The translations under genes and the position numbers were made by a program. Shown here piece by piece: positions 28,019-38,280 of a DNA stretch of 64,000 nucleotides. This DNA comes from Mucilaginibacter xinganensis (GTDB lineage: Bacteria; Bacteroidota; Bacteroidia; Sphingobacteriales; Sphingobacteriaceae), in contig JAMFSA010000200.1 of NCBI GenBank assembly GCA_026225055.1, positions 124,001 through 188,000 on the forward strand, given 5' to 3'. The stretch's first letter is position 1, and each line of letters opens with the position of its first letter. The notes under the pieces are model-generated. The model was not told the origin of the DNA and did no database searches. It worked only from the letters and a program-made list of their open reading frames with translations.

Positions 28019-28053
28019 GTAGGCTCCGCCTGTAACGGTGGGGCCTTTTTATT
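28019..28053 (+). terminator. intrinsic terminator after susD
   Basis: A stem AGGCTCCGCC / GGTGGGGCCT with a short loop and two wobble or mismatched pairs is followed by TTTTTATT. It would make expression of susCD higher than that of the downstream enzymes. Confidence 0.75.
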
Positions 28054-28111
28054 GGCTATCAATAACTTAGATCGTCGCAATTAGAAATAAGAAAATATTG
28101 AAATTAAGTAA

Positions 28112-30763
28112 ATGGGCAAGTTAACTGAAATAAAAAAATTGTTGACTATAACTTCTGTTTTACTCTTTTACAGCTTTTTATGTGTGGCACAAGAAAATAA
28201 GAGCGCAACTAGAATTGCTTATCAGGATAGCAAGGGAATTATAAGATGGAAGGATAATAACAAAGAACTTGCGCTGTTCGGCGCGAATTATTGTGTTGCC
28301 TCAGCTTGTGATTACAGAGCTGTTGGTTACGTAACTAATGACCGCAAAAAAGTAGTAGATCAGGATATGGCTCATTTTGCGAGGATGGGATTTGATGCTT
28401 TACGTTTATCCTTTTGGGGCGACTATGAAAACACAGACAAGGATGGTAATCTCATTCAAAATGACCATCTCAATATGCTCGATTATGTTATTGCCAAAGC
28501 TAAAGAACGCGGTATCTATATGCTATTAAGCCCGATAGTTACCTATAGCTCACAATGGCCAGACGCAATGGGCGATACTATTAGCATAAAAGGCAGTATT
28601 TCTGCAACCTACAAGAAATCAGAATTGGGCACTAACCCTATGGCAATAGCTGCAGAATGTAATTATATCAGTCAGTTATTAAACCATGTAAACCCTTACA
28701 CCGGTATTGCCTTAAAAGATGACCCGGCAATAATATTTGTCGAAATGATCAATGAGCCTTGGCATCACAGTAAAGATGTTGAAGGATCAGTAAAATACAT
28801 AAATGCCTTGGTAAGCGCGGTGCGTAGCACTGGTTGTAAGAAGGTAGTTTTCCACAACGTAAGCCAGGATTTTGAGATTGCAAAAGCTATGCAAAAAAGT
28901 AATATCCAGGGTGCCACGTTTGCCTGGTATCCTACCGGTTTAAACTCTGGGCATACTTTAAAAGGTAACTATTTGCCGGTTGTGGATGAGTATTCCTCCG
29001 AGATGCTCCGGCCTGAGCTGTCAAAGCTCAGCCGGATCGTTTATGAGTTTGATAGCCCGGATTATCTCACCGGGTACATGTATCCGGCTATGGCGCGGTC
29101 ATTCAGGCGTATGGGTGCGCAATGGGCATCTATTTTTTCTTACGATATGCTGGCAACATCGCCTTATAATTTGGGCTGGCAAACCCATTATATTAATATG
29201 GTTTATACACCAGGCAAGGCCATAAGCGCAATTATTGCCGGAGAAGTTATGCGTAAAATTCCTATGTATCACGATTATGGAAAATATCCTCTAAATACCT
29301 CGTTTGGTGATTTTCATGTCAGCTACGATCAAAATTTAGGGGAAATGAATGCGCCCGGTAAATTTTATTATACCAATAATACCACTACAACCCCTGTAAG
29401 CGTTACTAAATTGCAAAAGGTGGTCGGTTATGGCTCATCGGTTATTGTTAATTATGAAGGAAAGGGGATCTATTTTCTTGATAAGATAACTAACGGTATC
29501 TGGCGGCTTGAAGTTTATCCGGATGCGGTGGCTGTTAATGATCCATTTAATATGCCAAGCCCCGGTAAGGTGGTTACCCGCAGTATCCACCATATATGGC
29601 CGATGACCGTTCATTTGCCTGATTTGGGTAGTTCATTTAATGTTTTGCCGTTAAATCATCAAAATAGTTATCTCACAAAAGCGCTGAATTCAAAATTTGA
29701 TATTTGTCCCGGTGTTTACATTTTAACATCTAATAAAAATTTCGATAAAAGTACATTGCCTTCAACTATTGGGTATGTAAAAATGAATGAGTTTGTTTGC
29801 CCGGAAGATCAGGCGCTGCCAACCCAAGTAATTACTGACTCTACCATAAATTTTGTTGCCGGCAAGCCGCTGGTGTTCAATGCTGATGTCTACAGCCGGC
29901 ATGATCCGCAATCGGTAACATTGTTTTTAAAGTCGTCAAATGCGAGGTACTTCATGCCTGTAGGTATGAAACGTACGACCGATTATAATTATCAGGCAAT
30001 TATACCGTGGACTAACCGGAATTTGACTGCCGGGAGTATATCCTACTGTATTGTAGTGAAGGATCACGATAAAATCACCAATTTTCCATCAGGCATCCCG
30101 GTAAGTCCGGCAGATTGGAACTATTACGAAAGCGCTACCTGGAAAGGCAGGATTTTACCGGAAACAGGGCCCGTAAAATTATTAAAACCTGAGGCTGATA
30201 TTGAAAAAATGGCATTTACGAGAATTGGTGATGGTATACGCACCGGTGTATTTAAAATGATCTCAGCTTCAAATACAGGCGATGATGCATTTCACCTGGA
30301 ATTGCCATTAAGCTATGACAAGGATTTAGATGATTACACGGTTTCCGTTTCAGTAAAAGACAAATTATCCGCTTGCCGGGATATCCTTTCAAAAGCAAGA
30401 TCATTGGTGCTGAATACCAGGGGAGTATCGCAGAAACAGGATGCTTACATTACATTAGTAGAAAATGATGGCACAAGCTGGAGTAAAAAGCTAAACCTAA
30501 GCACTGAATGGGGGAGGATCATAATTCCGTTAAATGAATTAACAATTTCCAAAGGTGCCATGTTGCCATTAGGCTATCCCGGGCGTTGGGACTATTGGTT
30601 TACACCTGCTGCAGGCAGGGAGATGGGCGATGATCATGTTAAGATGGAAAATGTAGAATGGGTGCAAATATCAATGCGCCCGGCAACTGAGCCGCAAACA
30701 CATGTGGATTCAGATTCCTATATAGATTTAAGCGGAGTTGATCTGATCTTTACTGATAAATAA
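28112..30763 (+). CDS. secreted clan GH-A glycoside hydrolase (GH5/GH2-like barrel)
   Basis: An 883-residue protein with signal peptide ending near CVAQE (residue 27). The catalytic TIM barrel begins at FGANYCVASACDYRAVGY, with MGFDALRLSFWGDYEN. The acid/base is E215 in EMINEPWHH and the nucleophile is E312 in RIVYEFDSPDY, the clan A spacing. A C-terminal half of about 450 residues forms beta-sandwich-like modules, including a jelly-roll region resembling carbohydrate-binding domains. The exact family is not recognised; it could be a divergent beta-galactosidase or endo-acting galactanase. No operator pair is seen in front, so read-through from susD is likely. Confidence 0.75.
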   Translation: MGKLTEIKKLLTITSVLLFYSFLCVAQENKSATRIAYQDSKGIIRWKDNNKELALFGANYCVASACDYRAVGYVTNDRKKVVDQDMAHFARMGFDALRLSFWGDYENTDKDGNLIQNDHLNMLDYVIAKAKERGIYMLLSPIVTYSSQWPDAMGDTISIKGSISATYKKSELGTNPMAIAAECNYISQLLNHVNPYTGIALKDDPAIIFVEMINEPWHHSKDVEGSVKYINALVSAVRSTGCKKVVFHNVSQDFEIAKAMQKSNIQGATFAWYPTGLNSGHTLKGNYLPVVDEYSSEMLRPELSKLSRIVYEFDSPDYLTGYMYPAMARSFRRMGAQWASIFSYDMLATSPYNLGWQTHYINMVYTPGKAISAIIAGEVMRKIPMYHDYGKYPLNTSFGDFHVSYDQNLGEMNAPGKFYYTNNTTTTPVSVTKLQKVVGYGSSVIVNYEGKGIYFLDKITNGIWRLEVYPDAVAVNDPFNMPSPGKVVTRSIHHIWPMTVHLPDLGSSFNVLPLNHQNSYLTKALNSKFDICPGVYILTSNKNFDKSTLPSTIGYVKMNEFVCPEDQALPTQVITDSTINFVAGKPLVFNADVYSRHDPQSVTLFLKSSNARYFMPVGMKRTTDYNYQAIIPWTNRNLTAGSISYCIVVKDHDKITNFPSGIPVSPADWNYYESATWKGRILPETGPVKLLKPEADIEKMAFTRIGDGIRTGVFKMISASNTGDDAFHLELPLSYDKDLDDYTVSVSVKDKLSACRDILSKARSLVLNTRGVSQKQDAYITLVENDGTSWSKKLNLSTEWGRIIIPLNELTISKGAMLPLGYPGRWDYWFTPAAGREMGDDHVKMENVEWVQISMRPATEPQTHVDSDSYIDLSGVDLIFTDK

Positions 30764-30850
30764 TTAGTTCATTTATCTGATAATTAAGTGCTTTGTTAAT
30801 TTTTTATAGTTAAATTGTATTATTCAATAAAAAGCATATATGGGTGAAAA

Positions 30851-30877
30851 GTCCATCTTTTGCCTTTGTTTATCCAT
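30851..30877 (+). promoter_or_regulatory. AraC-type operator pair in front of the GH35 operon
   Basis: GTCCAT-CTTTT and ATCCAT are spaced 21 bp apart. The -7-like box TATTTTTA (30900-30907) begins exactly 22 bp after the second half-site, and the start codon lies 25 bp after the box. It is close in sequence to the susC site. Confidence 0.68.
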
Positions 30878-30932
30878 TGTCGCCCCTTTTAATAAAGCCT
30901 ATTTTTAAAAACTTTATAACCTAATAGATCTG

Positions 30933-33428
30933 ATGATAATCTGCTTTTATAAAAATAGAATAACCCTGAATCGAAATTGGAATCTGATAGGTCCTCTTAG
31001 CCTGTTTTTTTTGTTGATCGGTATCTGCTCTGCAAATGCGCAAACAAAAAACTATACTATAGATGTGAGTAACGTAGCGCCTTTAAAACCGGTTAATCTT
31101 GATAAAATGGGAGGGAGCAACCCCTCAGGAGAAGAAATTAAGGTTAACAATTATTATATATCAAAAGGCGGGGTACCTATTATTCCGATAACCGGTGAAA
31201 TGCATTATTCCAGGTATCCCCATCAATATTGGGATGAATCGATCAAAAAGATGAAGGCAGGCGGAATAAATACCATCGCAACCTACGTTTTTTGGAACAT
31301 TCATGAAGAAAAGGAAGGTGTTTTTGACTGGACAGGCGACAAAGATTTAAGAAGCTTTATTGAGTTATGCAAAAAAAACAGCATTAATGTTATAGTGAGA
31401 ATTGGCCCGTTTGATCATGGTGAAATAAGAAATGGAGGAATTCCTGATTGGATCATGGAAAAACCATTAATTATAAGAAGTGATGATTCTATTTATCTAC
31501 ATTATGTTAGTCTTTTGTACAACCAGATTGGAAAGCAATTAAAAGGGCTTTATTATAAAGACGGTGGCCCAATTGTAGGCATACAACTGGAAAATGAGAT
31601 GCAGCACTCGGCCTCGCCATGGGGTTTAACCTATCCCGGACAACCCTATGATTTTACTGTTGCTGATTATGACCGCGGAAGCGCCCATGAGGGGGTAAGT
31701 GTAGCTTCGGCTAAAAATGCCTTTGCAGAGCAAGGTAATGCCCATATGCGTACATTAAAAGCTCTGGCATTAAAAGCTGGAATGGATGTTCCCTTATATA
31801 CAGCAACTGGCTGGGGATATGCGGCGATGATACCTAATGAAACTTTGCCGGTAACAGCTGCTTATGCGTATCCTACCTGGATCCCAAAGCGGGAGTTTTC
31901 CCCTTTTTATTTATATAAGGATCTGCATAAGCATCCTGATTATGCTCCGGTACGATACGAACCAATGGACTACCCGGCGTTTGCTGCCGAGCTGGGCTCT
32001 GGTATTATGACCACCTATTCGCGCAGGCCCATTGTTCCTGCCGAGAGCCTTGACGCGCTAATTAACCGTTGTTTGGGTAGCGGCGCAAATGGCATTGGAT
32101 ATTATATGTATCACGGCGGCTCTACACCTGTAGCTGAACATTATTTTTTTAATGACGAAGCCTATGGTTATCCAAAAATATCTTATGATTTCCAGGCACC
32201 AATAGGTGAGTACGGACAGGTGCGACCATCCTTTGACCGCTTAAAGCTGTTACATTTTTTTATCAATGATTTTGCTGCCGAACTGGCACCTTTGGTTGCA
32301 ATATTACCCGAAAATAACGCTGCTGTAAAGCCTGAAAATATACAAGACCTGCGTTACGCAGTTCGTTCAAATGGAAATAGTGGTTTCTTGTTTATCAATA
32401 ACTTCCAGGATGATACCTTAACAAAAGATCAGCATCATATTCGCGTAGGTATAACCCTTAAACAGGGTAAAGTTAATATTCCTGAACGTGGCGATTTTAA
32501 CCTCAGGTCGGGTGAAAATATCATCCTTCCATTTAATTTTAATTTAAATGGGGCGAATCTGATTTACGCTACCGCTCAATTATTAACCAAAGGCGATTAT
32601 GCTGATGATCCGTATTATGTTTTTTTCGCCCCTGAAGGAATTGATCCCGAATTTTGTTTTGCAAACTCCAATACATCAGCAAAAGCGATCATTAATTGTA
32701 ATGCTGAACAAAGCGGAGGGAAGCTTTATATAAAATGTTCAATTAATCAGTCCGCTGAATTTACAATAACTGCCAAAGGAGGCAGAGCAACCCATATATT
32801 GGTTATTAGCAAAACGCTGGCACTACAAAGTTCATTACAGCAAATAAACGGTAGCCGGCATCTTCTTTTTTCCAGTACTGTAGCGCTGGCTATGGATAAG
32901 TCGGTTGAATTGTTAAGCACAGGTGCAAATGTTTATTCATTTTCGGTTTTCCCCAAGCTTAAACTTAAACCACAGATCGACAAAGGGTTTTTAACGGAAG
33001 ATAATGCCGGAAAGATATTTTCACGTTATACCGTTCAGCTTGATAAGGTGGATATACAGCCCGAAATTCTGAAAACCGGAACCAGGAAGCTAATGATTAC
33101 CTTGCCAAAAGCCATACCTGGAGGACTTAATGATATCTTTCTGAATATAGATTATATAGGCGACACAGGTATGGGCTTTTTAAATGGAGAACTGGTAACT
33201 GACGAATTTTATAAAGGGATTCCTTGGCAAATTGGCCTGAAGCGCTTTATGGATAAGGATAAAGCCCAGCCGTTTGGATTTTATTTCAGGCCCTTATTTA
33301 AAAATGCATTCTTTATGGTAGATCTGCCACCTGCGGTTGTAGAATTGGCAGGTAAAAATGATCAAACGCTACAGATCAATAAAGTTACCTACATACCGGA
33401 GTATAAATCAATCATTAGTTTCAATTAG
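30933..33428 (+). CDS. GH35 beta-galactosidase, secreted
   Basis: An 831-residue enzyme with signal peptide (LIGPLSLFFLLIGICSANA). The GH35 barrel shows PITGEMHYSRYPHQYWDESI, ATYVFWNIHEEKEGVFDW and RIGPFDHGEIRNGGIPDW, all family hallmarks. The acid/base is E222 in QLENEMQ and the nucleophile is E353 in AAELGSG. C-terminal beta-rich domains complete the usual large GH35 layout. It releases terminal beta-galactose, probably in the periplasm. It starts a transcript with its own operator, followed after 4 bp by the MFS transporter, which would carry the released sugar. Confidence 0.93.
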   Translation: MIICFYKNRITLNRNWNLIGPLSLFFLLIGICSANAQTKNYTIDVSNVAPLKPVNLDKMGGSNPSGEEIKVNNYYISKGGVPIIPITGEMHYSRYPHQYWDESIKKMKAGGINTIATYVFWNIHEEKEGVFDWTGDKDLRSFIELCKKNSINVIVRIGPFDHGEIRNGGIPDWIMEKPLIIRSDDSIYLHYVSLLYNQIGKQLKGLYYKDGGPIVGIQLENEMQHSASPWGLTYPGQPYDFTVADYDRGSAHEGVSVASAKNAFAEQGNAHMRTLKALALKAGMDVPLYTATGWGYAAMIPNETLPVTAAYAYPTWIPKREFSPFYLYKDLHKHPDYAPVRYEPMDYPAFAAELGSGIMTTYSRRPIVPAESLDALINRCLGSGANGIGYYMYHGGSTPVAEHYFFNDEAYGYPKISYDFQAPIGEYGQVRPSFDRLKLLHFFINDFAAELAPLVAILPENNAAVKPENIQDLRYAVRSNGNSGFLFINNFQDDTLTKDQHHIRVGITLKQGKVNIPERGDFNLRSGENIILPFNFNLNGANLIYATAQLLTKGDYADDPYYVFFAPEGIDPEFCFANSNTSAKAIINCNAEQSGGKLYIKCSINQSAEFTITAKGGRATHILVISKTLALQSSLQQINGSRHLLFSSTVALAMDKSVELLSTGANVYSFSVFPKLKLKPQIDKGFLTEDNAGKIFSRYTVQLDKVDIQPEILKTGTRKLMITLPKAIPGGLNDIFLNIDYIGDTGMGFLNGELVTDEFYKGIPWQIGLKRFMDKDKAQPFGFYFRPLFKNAFFMVDLPPAVVELAGKNDQTLQINKVTYIPEYKSIISFN

Positions 33429-33432
33429 TAAT

Positions 33433-34785
33433 ATGCAGGCCATAAAATCATCTATAAAATTTAACAACTCCTATATTCTGGGGATCTCATTTATTTCGGC
33501 GTTAGGGGGCTATCTGTTTGGATTTGACTTTGCTGTTATCTCAGGCGCCCTGCCTTTTCTGAGAACAGTTTTTCATTTATCCTCATGGTGGGAAGGTTTT
33601 CTAACAGGTTCACTTGCATTAGGGTGTATAGTGGGGTGTTTAATAGCCGGAAAACTGGCAGATAAATATGGCCGTAAGCCTGGGCTGGTAATAGCCGCCG
33701 GTATTTTCGCCTTATCGTCATTGGGTATGGCGTTCTCACACAATTTAACCGAGTTTATCGCTATGCGTTTCACAGCAGGTATAGGCGTTGGCATGGCTTC
33801 TATGCTTAGTCCGCTTTACATTGCAGAGGTGTCACCGGCAAGTATGAGAGGACGGAACGTAGCCATCAATCAGTTGACTATAGTTTTAGGTATTCTGATA
33901 ACGAATCTGATCAATTATTTAATAGCAGGCACAGGCCCGGATATATGGCGGCTGATGTTTGGCTTAGGGGTTATTCCTTCTGCCTTGTTTTTATTCGGTG
34001 TGTTATTTTTACCAGAAAGCCCAAGATGGCTGGTAAAAGTGGGCCGCGAGAATGAAGCTGCCAAAATATTAGGAAAGATCGGATCTGCTGACTTTGTAGA
34101 ATCAACAATGCATGATATCAATAAATCAGCACACCATGCGGGTTCTGTACCTTATAGCGCTGTTTTTGCAAAAGCAGTACGCCCGGCTGTATTACTGGGC
34201 ATTACCCTGGCAGTATTCCAACAACTTTGCGGCATTAATGTAGTATTCAATTATACCTCCACAATTTTTAAGTCTGTGGGAGCCAATTTAAATGAACAAT
34301 TATTTGAAACTGTAGCAATTGGAATTGTAAATACAATTTTCACCTTATTGGCTATGTGGCAGGTGGACAAACTCGGCAGGCGCCCCTTAATACTTATAGG
34401 ATCGCTGGGGCTATCAATAGTTTATATTATCCTGGCTTTAATGCTTAAAGGAAACGCGGGAGCCGGCTGGCTTTCAGTTTTTGTTTTGTTAGCAATAGGC
34501 TTATATGCTACCTCGCTTGCACCCGTTACATGGGTGCTTATTTCTGAAATTTTCCCTAACAATATAAGGGGTGTAGCCTCTTCAGTAGCCATAGTAAGCC
34601 TGTGGATAGCCTATTTTATATTGGTTTTTACTTTCCCCGTTTTGGCTGAATACCTCGGTACATACGGACCATTTTATCTATACGCTGTCATCTGTTTCGC
34701 AGGATTTTTATTTATCAAATACAAAGTAAAAGAGACCAAAGGGCAAACATTAGAACAATTAGAGCAAAGTTTTGCAGGACATTAA
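33433..34785 (+). CDS. MFS sugar transporter (sugar porter family, XylE/GalP-like)
   Basis: A 450-residue inner-membrane symporter with twelve predicted helices. The frame extends upstream into the GH35 gene, but the ATG giving MQAIKSSIKFNNSYILG, 4 bp after the GH35 stop, fits the family start. Sugar porter motifs are GGYLFGFDFAVISGAL, DKYGRKPG after helix 2, PESPRWLVK before the central loop, DKLGRRPLIL after helix 8, and KETKGQTLEQLE at the C-terminus. It probably imports galactose or another released monosaccharide with protons, which then can reach the cytoplasmic AraC regulator. Confidence 0.92.
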   Translation: MQAIKSSIKFNNSYILGISFISALGGYLFGFDFAVISGALPFLRTVFHLSSWWEGFLTGSLALGCIVGCLIAGKLADKYGRKPGLVIAAGIFALSSLGMAFSHNLTEFIAMRFTAGIGVGMASMLSPLYIAEVSPASMRGRNVAINQLTIVLGILITNLINYLIAGTGPDIWRLMFGLGVIPSALFLFGVLFLPESPRWLVKVGRENEAAKILGKIGSADFVESTMHDINKSAHHAGSVPYSAVFAKAVRPAVLLGITLAVFQQLCGINVVFNYTSTIFKSVGANLNEQLFETVAIGIVNTIFTLLAMWQVDKLGRRPLILIGSLGLSIVYIILALMLKGNAGAGWLSVFVLLAIGLYATSLAPVTWVLISEIFPNNIRGVASSVAIVSLWIAYFILVFTFPVLAEYLGTYGPFYLYAVICFAGFLFIKYKVKETKGQTLEQLEQSFAGH

Positions 34786-34791
34786 TAGAAA

Positions 34792-37700
34792 ATGAATAAT
34801 ATGCAAGTGAATATTTGGCAGGAGCAGGTTTCTATACCCACTTACCATACGGGTAAGCCGGATAGGAACCCTATGTTTTTTGAGAACCGCGTTTACCAGG
34901 GAAGCAGTGGTGTTGTTTATCCCAATCCAGTTATTGAGAAAATAGAAGATGAAAAAGTTGATCAATTGTATAACGGACTTTTTTTAGAGAATAAATATTT
35001 GAAGATCATGATCCTGCCTGAATTAGGAGGGCGTGTGCATATGGCGTTCGATAAAGTGGCCAACCGCCATTTTATATATTATAACCAGGTAATTAAACCG
35101 GCCCTGGTTGGTTTATGCGGGCCATGGATCTCGGGAGGTATTGAGTTTAACTGGCCGCAGCATCACAGGCCCAGCACATTTGATCCGATAGATTACACGA
35201 TTGAAGAAAATGAAGACGGCAGTAAAACAGTATGGGTTAATGAGATTGAAAAGATGTTTCATACAAAGGGCATGGCAGGTTTTACACTTCACCCCGATAA
35301 AGCTTTTTTAGAGATAAAAGCGCAGTTGTATAACCGTACCAATTTGCCACAAACCTTTTTATGGTGGGCAAATCCGGCAGTTAGAGTTAATGATCATTAT
35401 CAATCTGTTTTTCCTCCCGATGTAAATGCCGTTTTTGATCACGGTAAAAGGGATGTTTCCAGTTTTCCAATCGCTACCGGAACTTATTACAAAGTTGATT
35501 ATTCCCCTGGTACGGATATTTCCCGATATAAAAATATACCGGTGCCTACTTCATATATGGCTGTTAATTCGGATTACAATTTTGTGGGCGGGTATGAACA
35601 TGATACCCAAGCGGGGGTGTTGCATGTAGCAGATCATCATATTTCACCCGGAAAAAAACAATGGACCTGGGGAAACGGCGATTTTGGAGTGGCTTGGGAC
35701 AGGAACCTGACCGATGAGGACGGCCCATATATTGAATTAATGACTGGTGTTTTTACCGATAATCAGCCTGATTTTAGCTGGCTCATGCCTTATGAAGAAA
35801 AGGCATTTACGCAATATTTTTTACCTTACCGTGAAGTCGGACTTGTTAAAAATGCTACCAAAGATTTATTGGTAGGATGGACTAGAAGCGATGGAAATTT
35901 GATTATCAAGGTTTTCAGCACTTCATCCAAAAACAACTTAACAATTATACTTAAGCTGGGCGATCAGATCATGCTTGAAGAGCATTTTGATATTTCTCCT
36001 GAAAAACTGTATATTAATACTGTTGCCTTTGAGAATGAGGTGGACGAAAATACACTTCAGCTTTTCATAAATGATGCAGAGGATAGTGAACTGATAAGAT
36101 ATATACCAGCTACAAATAAGACTAATGACATACCTGAAGCAGCAAAACCGGCACTTCAGCCTGCAGAAATAAAAAATACGGAACAGCTCTTTTTAACAGG
36201 CCAACATTTGGAACAGTATCGCCACGCTACTTATAGTCCGATTCCCTATTATGAAGAAGCATTGAGGCGTGATGCACTGGATATAAGAAACAATAATGCT
36301 TTGGGTTTATGGTATTTACGAAAAGGCAAATTCAATAAAAGTGAAGATTTTTTTAGAATAGCCATAGCCGCTGCAACTAAGCGCAATCCTAATCCATATG
36401 ATAGTGAGCCATATTACAATCTTGGCTTAGCGCTTTCTTATCAGGGTAAAGTTGATGAAGCCTATAATGCTTTTTTTAAGGCTACTTGGAGTAGCGCGTT
36501 TCAGGACATGGCCTACTTTTCAATAGCCCGTGTTGATGTGCAGCGAAATGCTTTCGAATTAGGGCTTGAACATATTAACTGGTCTATTGATAAGAATAGC
36601 CGGAATGGCAAAGCCTACCTGATTAAGGTTCACATCTTGCGTAAATTAAACCGGGTTGAGGAAGCCATTCAAGTTGCTAATTCCGCTTTAAAAAGGGATA
36701 GATTTAACCTAAGTGTGCTCTTTGAACTGCATTTTTGCTATTTAGATCTCGGTAGAAATAAAGAAGCAGTTGACCTGATCGGGAACTTCAAATCTTTAAG
36801 CCGAGGTGTTGCTCATAATTTAATTGAATATGCCATTGATTATGCGGAATTAGGCCTGTATGAAAGTGCTGTAGCAATTTTATTAACAGACTACATTAAA
36901 AATGAAAAGGACCTGCTAATTAATTACTACTTGAGCTTTTACAATAATAAGATGGGAAACATGGAGAGAAGTTTTCTTAGTCATGAAATTGCCCTTAAAG
37001 CCGATAAAAATAATTGCTTTCCTAACCGACTAGAGGATATTAATGTATTACAATTCATTCAGGAAACGTTTCCCGCCGATGGAGCAGCATATTATTGCCT
37101 GGGTAATCTTTGGTATGATAAAAAACAATATACCGATGCGATAGAATGTTGGCAGCGGGCAGCAACAATTGATATGCAATTTCCTACGGTATTCCGCAAC
37201 CTGGCTATTGCTGCTTATAATAAGCAAAAGGATACCAGCAAGGCTTTAAAACTATTTGAAAAAGCATACAGTTTAAACCCTGCTGATGCCAGGGTATTAA
37301 TGGAGCTGGATCAACTTTATAAAAGGTTAAACTTTACTCCTGAAACCAGACTTGAACATTTATCGGCAAACTTTGATGTAGCTGTTGAAAGGGATGATGT
37401 ATATCTTGAACTTGCCGCTATTCATAATTTTATCGGTACTTTCAGTAAGGCCCATGAATTGATAATGGCGCGCAAATTCCATCCATGGGAAGGAGGAGAG
37501 GGTAAGGCCTCCGGGCAATATATATACAGTTTAGTTGAACTGGCTAAAATTGATCTGCTAAATAAACAATTTAATAAAGCGATTCAAAAGCTTGAGCTTG
37601 CTCAAATTTATCCTGTCAACTTAGGTGAAGGTAAGCTGCCTGGCGCACAGGAAAATGATATCTTCTATTGGCTGGGATGTGCCTATAAAGAGTTACACGA

Positions 37701-38142
37701 CGAGGAAAATGCCAGGCTAAATTGGGAAAAAGCTACAATTGGACTGGCCGAACCGAGCGCTGCCATATTTTACAATGACCAGCAACCGGATAAAATTTTG
37801 TACCAGGGTTTGGCTTGGGAGAAATTAGGAAATCATGAAGTTGCGGCAACGATTTTCCAAAATCTGCTCACTTATGGGAAAGCTCATTTAAACGACGATG
37901 TTAAGGTCGATTATTTTGCGGTTTCGTTACCCGATCTTTTGATTTTTGAAGATGATTTGAAAAAAAGGAACAATATTCATTGCAACTACATTTCAGGGCT
38001 CGGATATTTTGGATTACAACAATTCAAAGAAGCGGAAATATTATTTGCGGAAGTATTGCATTATGATGCTATGCATTTCGGTGCCAAAACTCATATGTCA
38101 TTACTGGCAGGTATGAAGAATGAATCCGCCGCAGCTGAATAA
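34792..38142 (+). CDS. DUF5107 domain protein with C-terminal TPR array
   Basis: A 1116-residue cytoplasmic protein (no signal peptide). Residues about 1-350 match the DUF5107 pattern: MILPELGGRVHMAFDK, GPWISGGIEFNWPQHHRPSTF and WWANPAVRVNDHY. The fold resembles galactose mutarotase-like enzymes. Residues about 470-1100 are repeated TPR units (for example YNLGLALSYQGKVDEAYNAF, FRNLAIAAYNKQKDTSKALKLFEKAYSLNPADA). It follows the transporter by 6 bp, so it is in the GH35 operon. A role in handling an imported sugar or oligosaccharide is likely, but its reaction is not known to me. Confidence 0.82.
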   Translation: MNNMQVNIWQEQVSIPTYHTGKPDRNPMFFENRVYQGSSGVVYPNPVIEKIEDEKVDQLYNGLFLENKYLKIMILPELGGRVHMAFDKVANRHFIYYNQVIKPALVGLCGPWISGGIEFNWPQHHRPSTFDPIDYTIEENEDGSKTVWVNEIEKMFHTKGMAGFTLHPDKAFLEIKAQLYNRTNLPQTFLWWANPAVRVNDHYQSVFPPDVNAVFDHGKRDVSSFPIATGTYYKVDYSPGTDISRYKNIPVPTSYMAVNSDYNFVGGYEHDTQAGVLHVADHHISPGKKQWTWGNGDFGVAWDRNLTDEDGPYIELMTGVFTDNQPDFSWLMPYEEKAFTQYFLPYREVGLVKNATKDLLVGWTRSDGNLIIKVFSTSSKNNLTIILKLGDQIMLEEHFDISPEKLYINTVAFENEVDENTLQLFINDAEDSELIRYIPATNKTNDIPEAAKPALQPAEIKNTEQLFLTGQHLEQYRHATYSPIPYYEEALRRDALDIRNNNALGLWYLRKGKFNKSEDFFRIAIAAATKRNPNPYDSEPYYNLGLALSYQGKVDEAYNAFFKATWSSAFQDMAYFSIARVDVQRNAFELGLEHINWSIDKNSRNGKAYLIKVHILRKLNRVEEAIQVANSALKRDRFNLSVLFELHFCYLDLGRNKEAVDLIGNFKSLSRGVAHNLIEYAIDYAELGLYESAVAILLTDYIKNEKDLLINYYLSFYNNKMGNMERSFLSHEIALKADKNNCFPNRLEDINVLQFIQETFPADGAAYYCLGNLWYDKKQYTDAIECWQRAATIDMQFPTVFRNLAIAAYNKQKDTSKALKLFEKAYSLNPADARVLMELDQLYKRLNFTPETRLEHLSANFDVAVERDDVYLELAAIHNFIGTFSKAHELIMARKFHPWEGGEGKASGQYIYSLVELAKIDLLNKQFNKAIQKLELAQIYPVNLGEGKLPGAQENDIFYWLGCAYKELHDEENARLNWEKATIGLAEPSAAIFYNDQQPDKILYQGLAWEKLGNHEVAATIFQNLLTYGKAHLNDDVKVDYFAVSLPDLLIFEDDLKKRNNIHCNYISGLGYFGLQQFKEAEILFAEVLHYDAMHFGAKTHMSLLAGMKNESAAAE

Positions 38143-38220
38143 ACGAGGGTTAGGTTTGCATATTTTAATTGGGTAGCAAACTTTATAATTGGTTTTAGAC
38201 CTCGCTTTACAATTGGTTAT

Positions 38221-38247
38221 AACAGGTGGGATGTTTCCCACCTGTTA
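38221..38247 (+). terminator. intrinsic terminator after the DUF5107 gene
   Basis: An 11-bp stem AACAGGTGGGA with its complement and a very short loop is followed by AGTTTTAT, ending the GH35 operon. The aldose epimerase gene starts 34 bp later, so it depends on read-through or a promoter overlapping the hairpin. Confidence 0.75.
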
Positions 38248-38280
38248 GTTTTATGATCGCCCTTTCACCACAGTAAATAA

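Noticed and set aside
34759-34965. Minus-strand ORF at the MFS/DUF5107 junction
   Set aside because: It is an antisense shadow across two well-supported genes.
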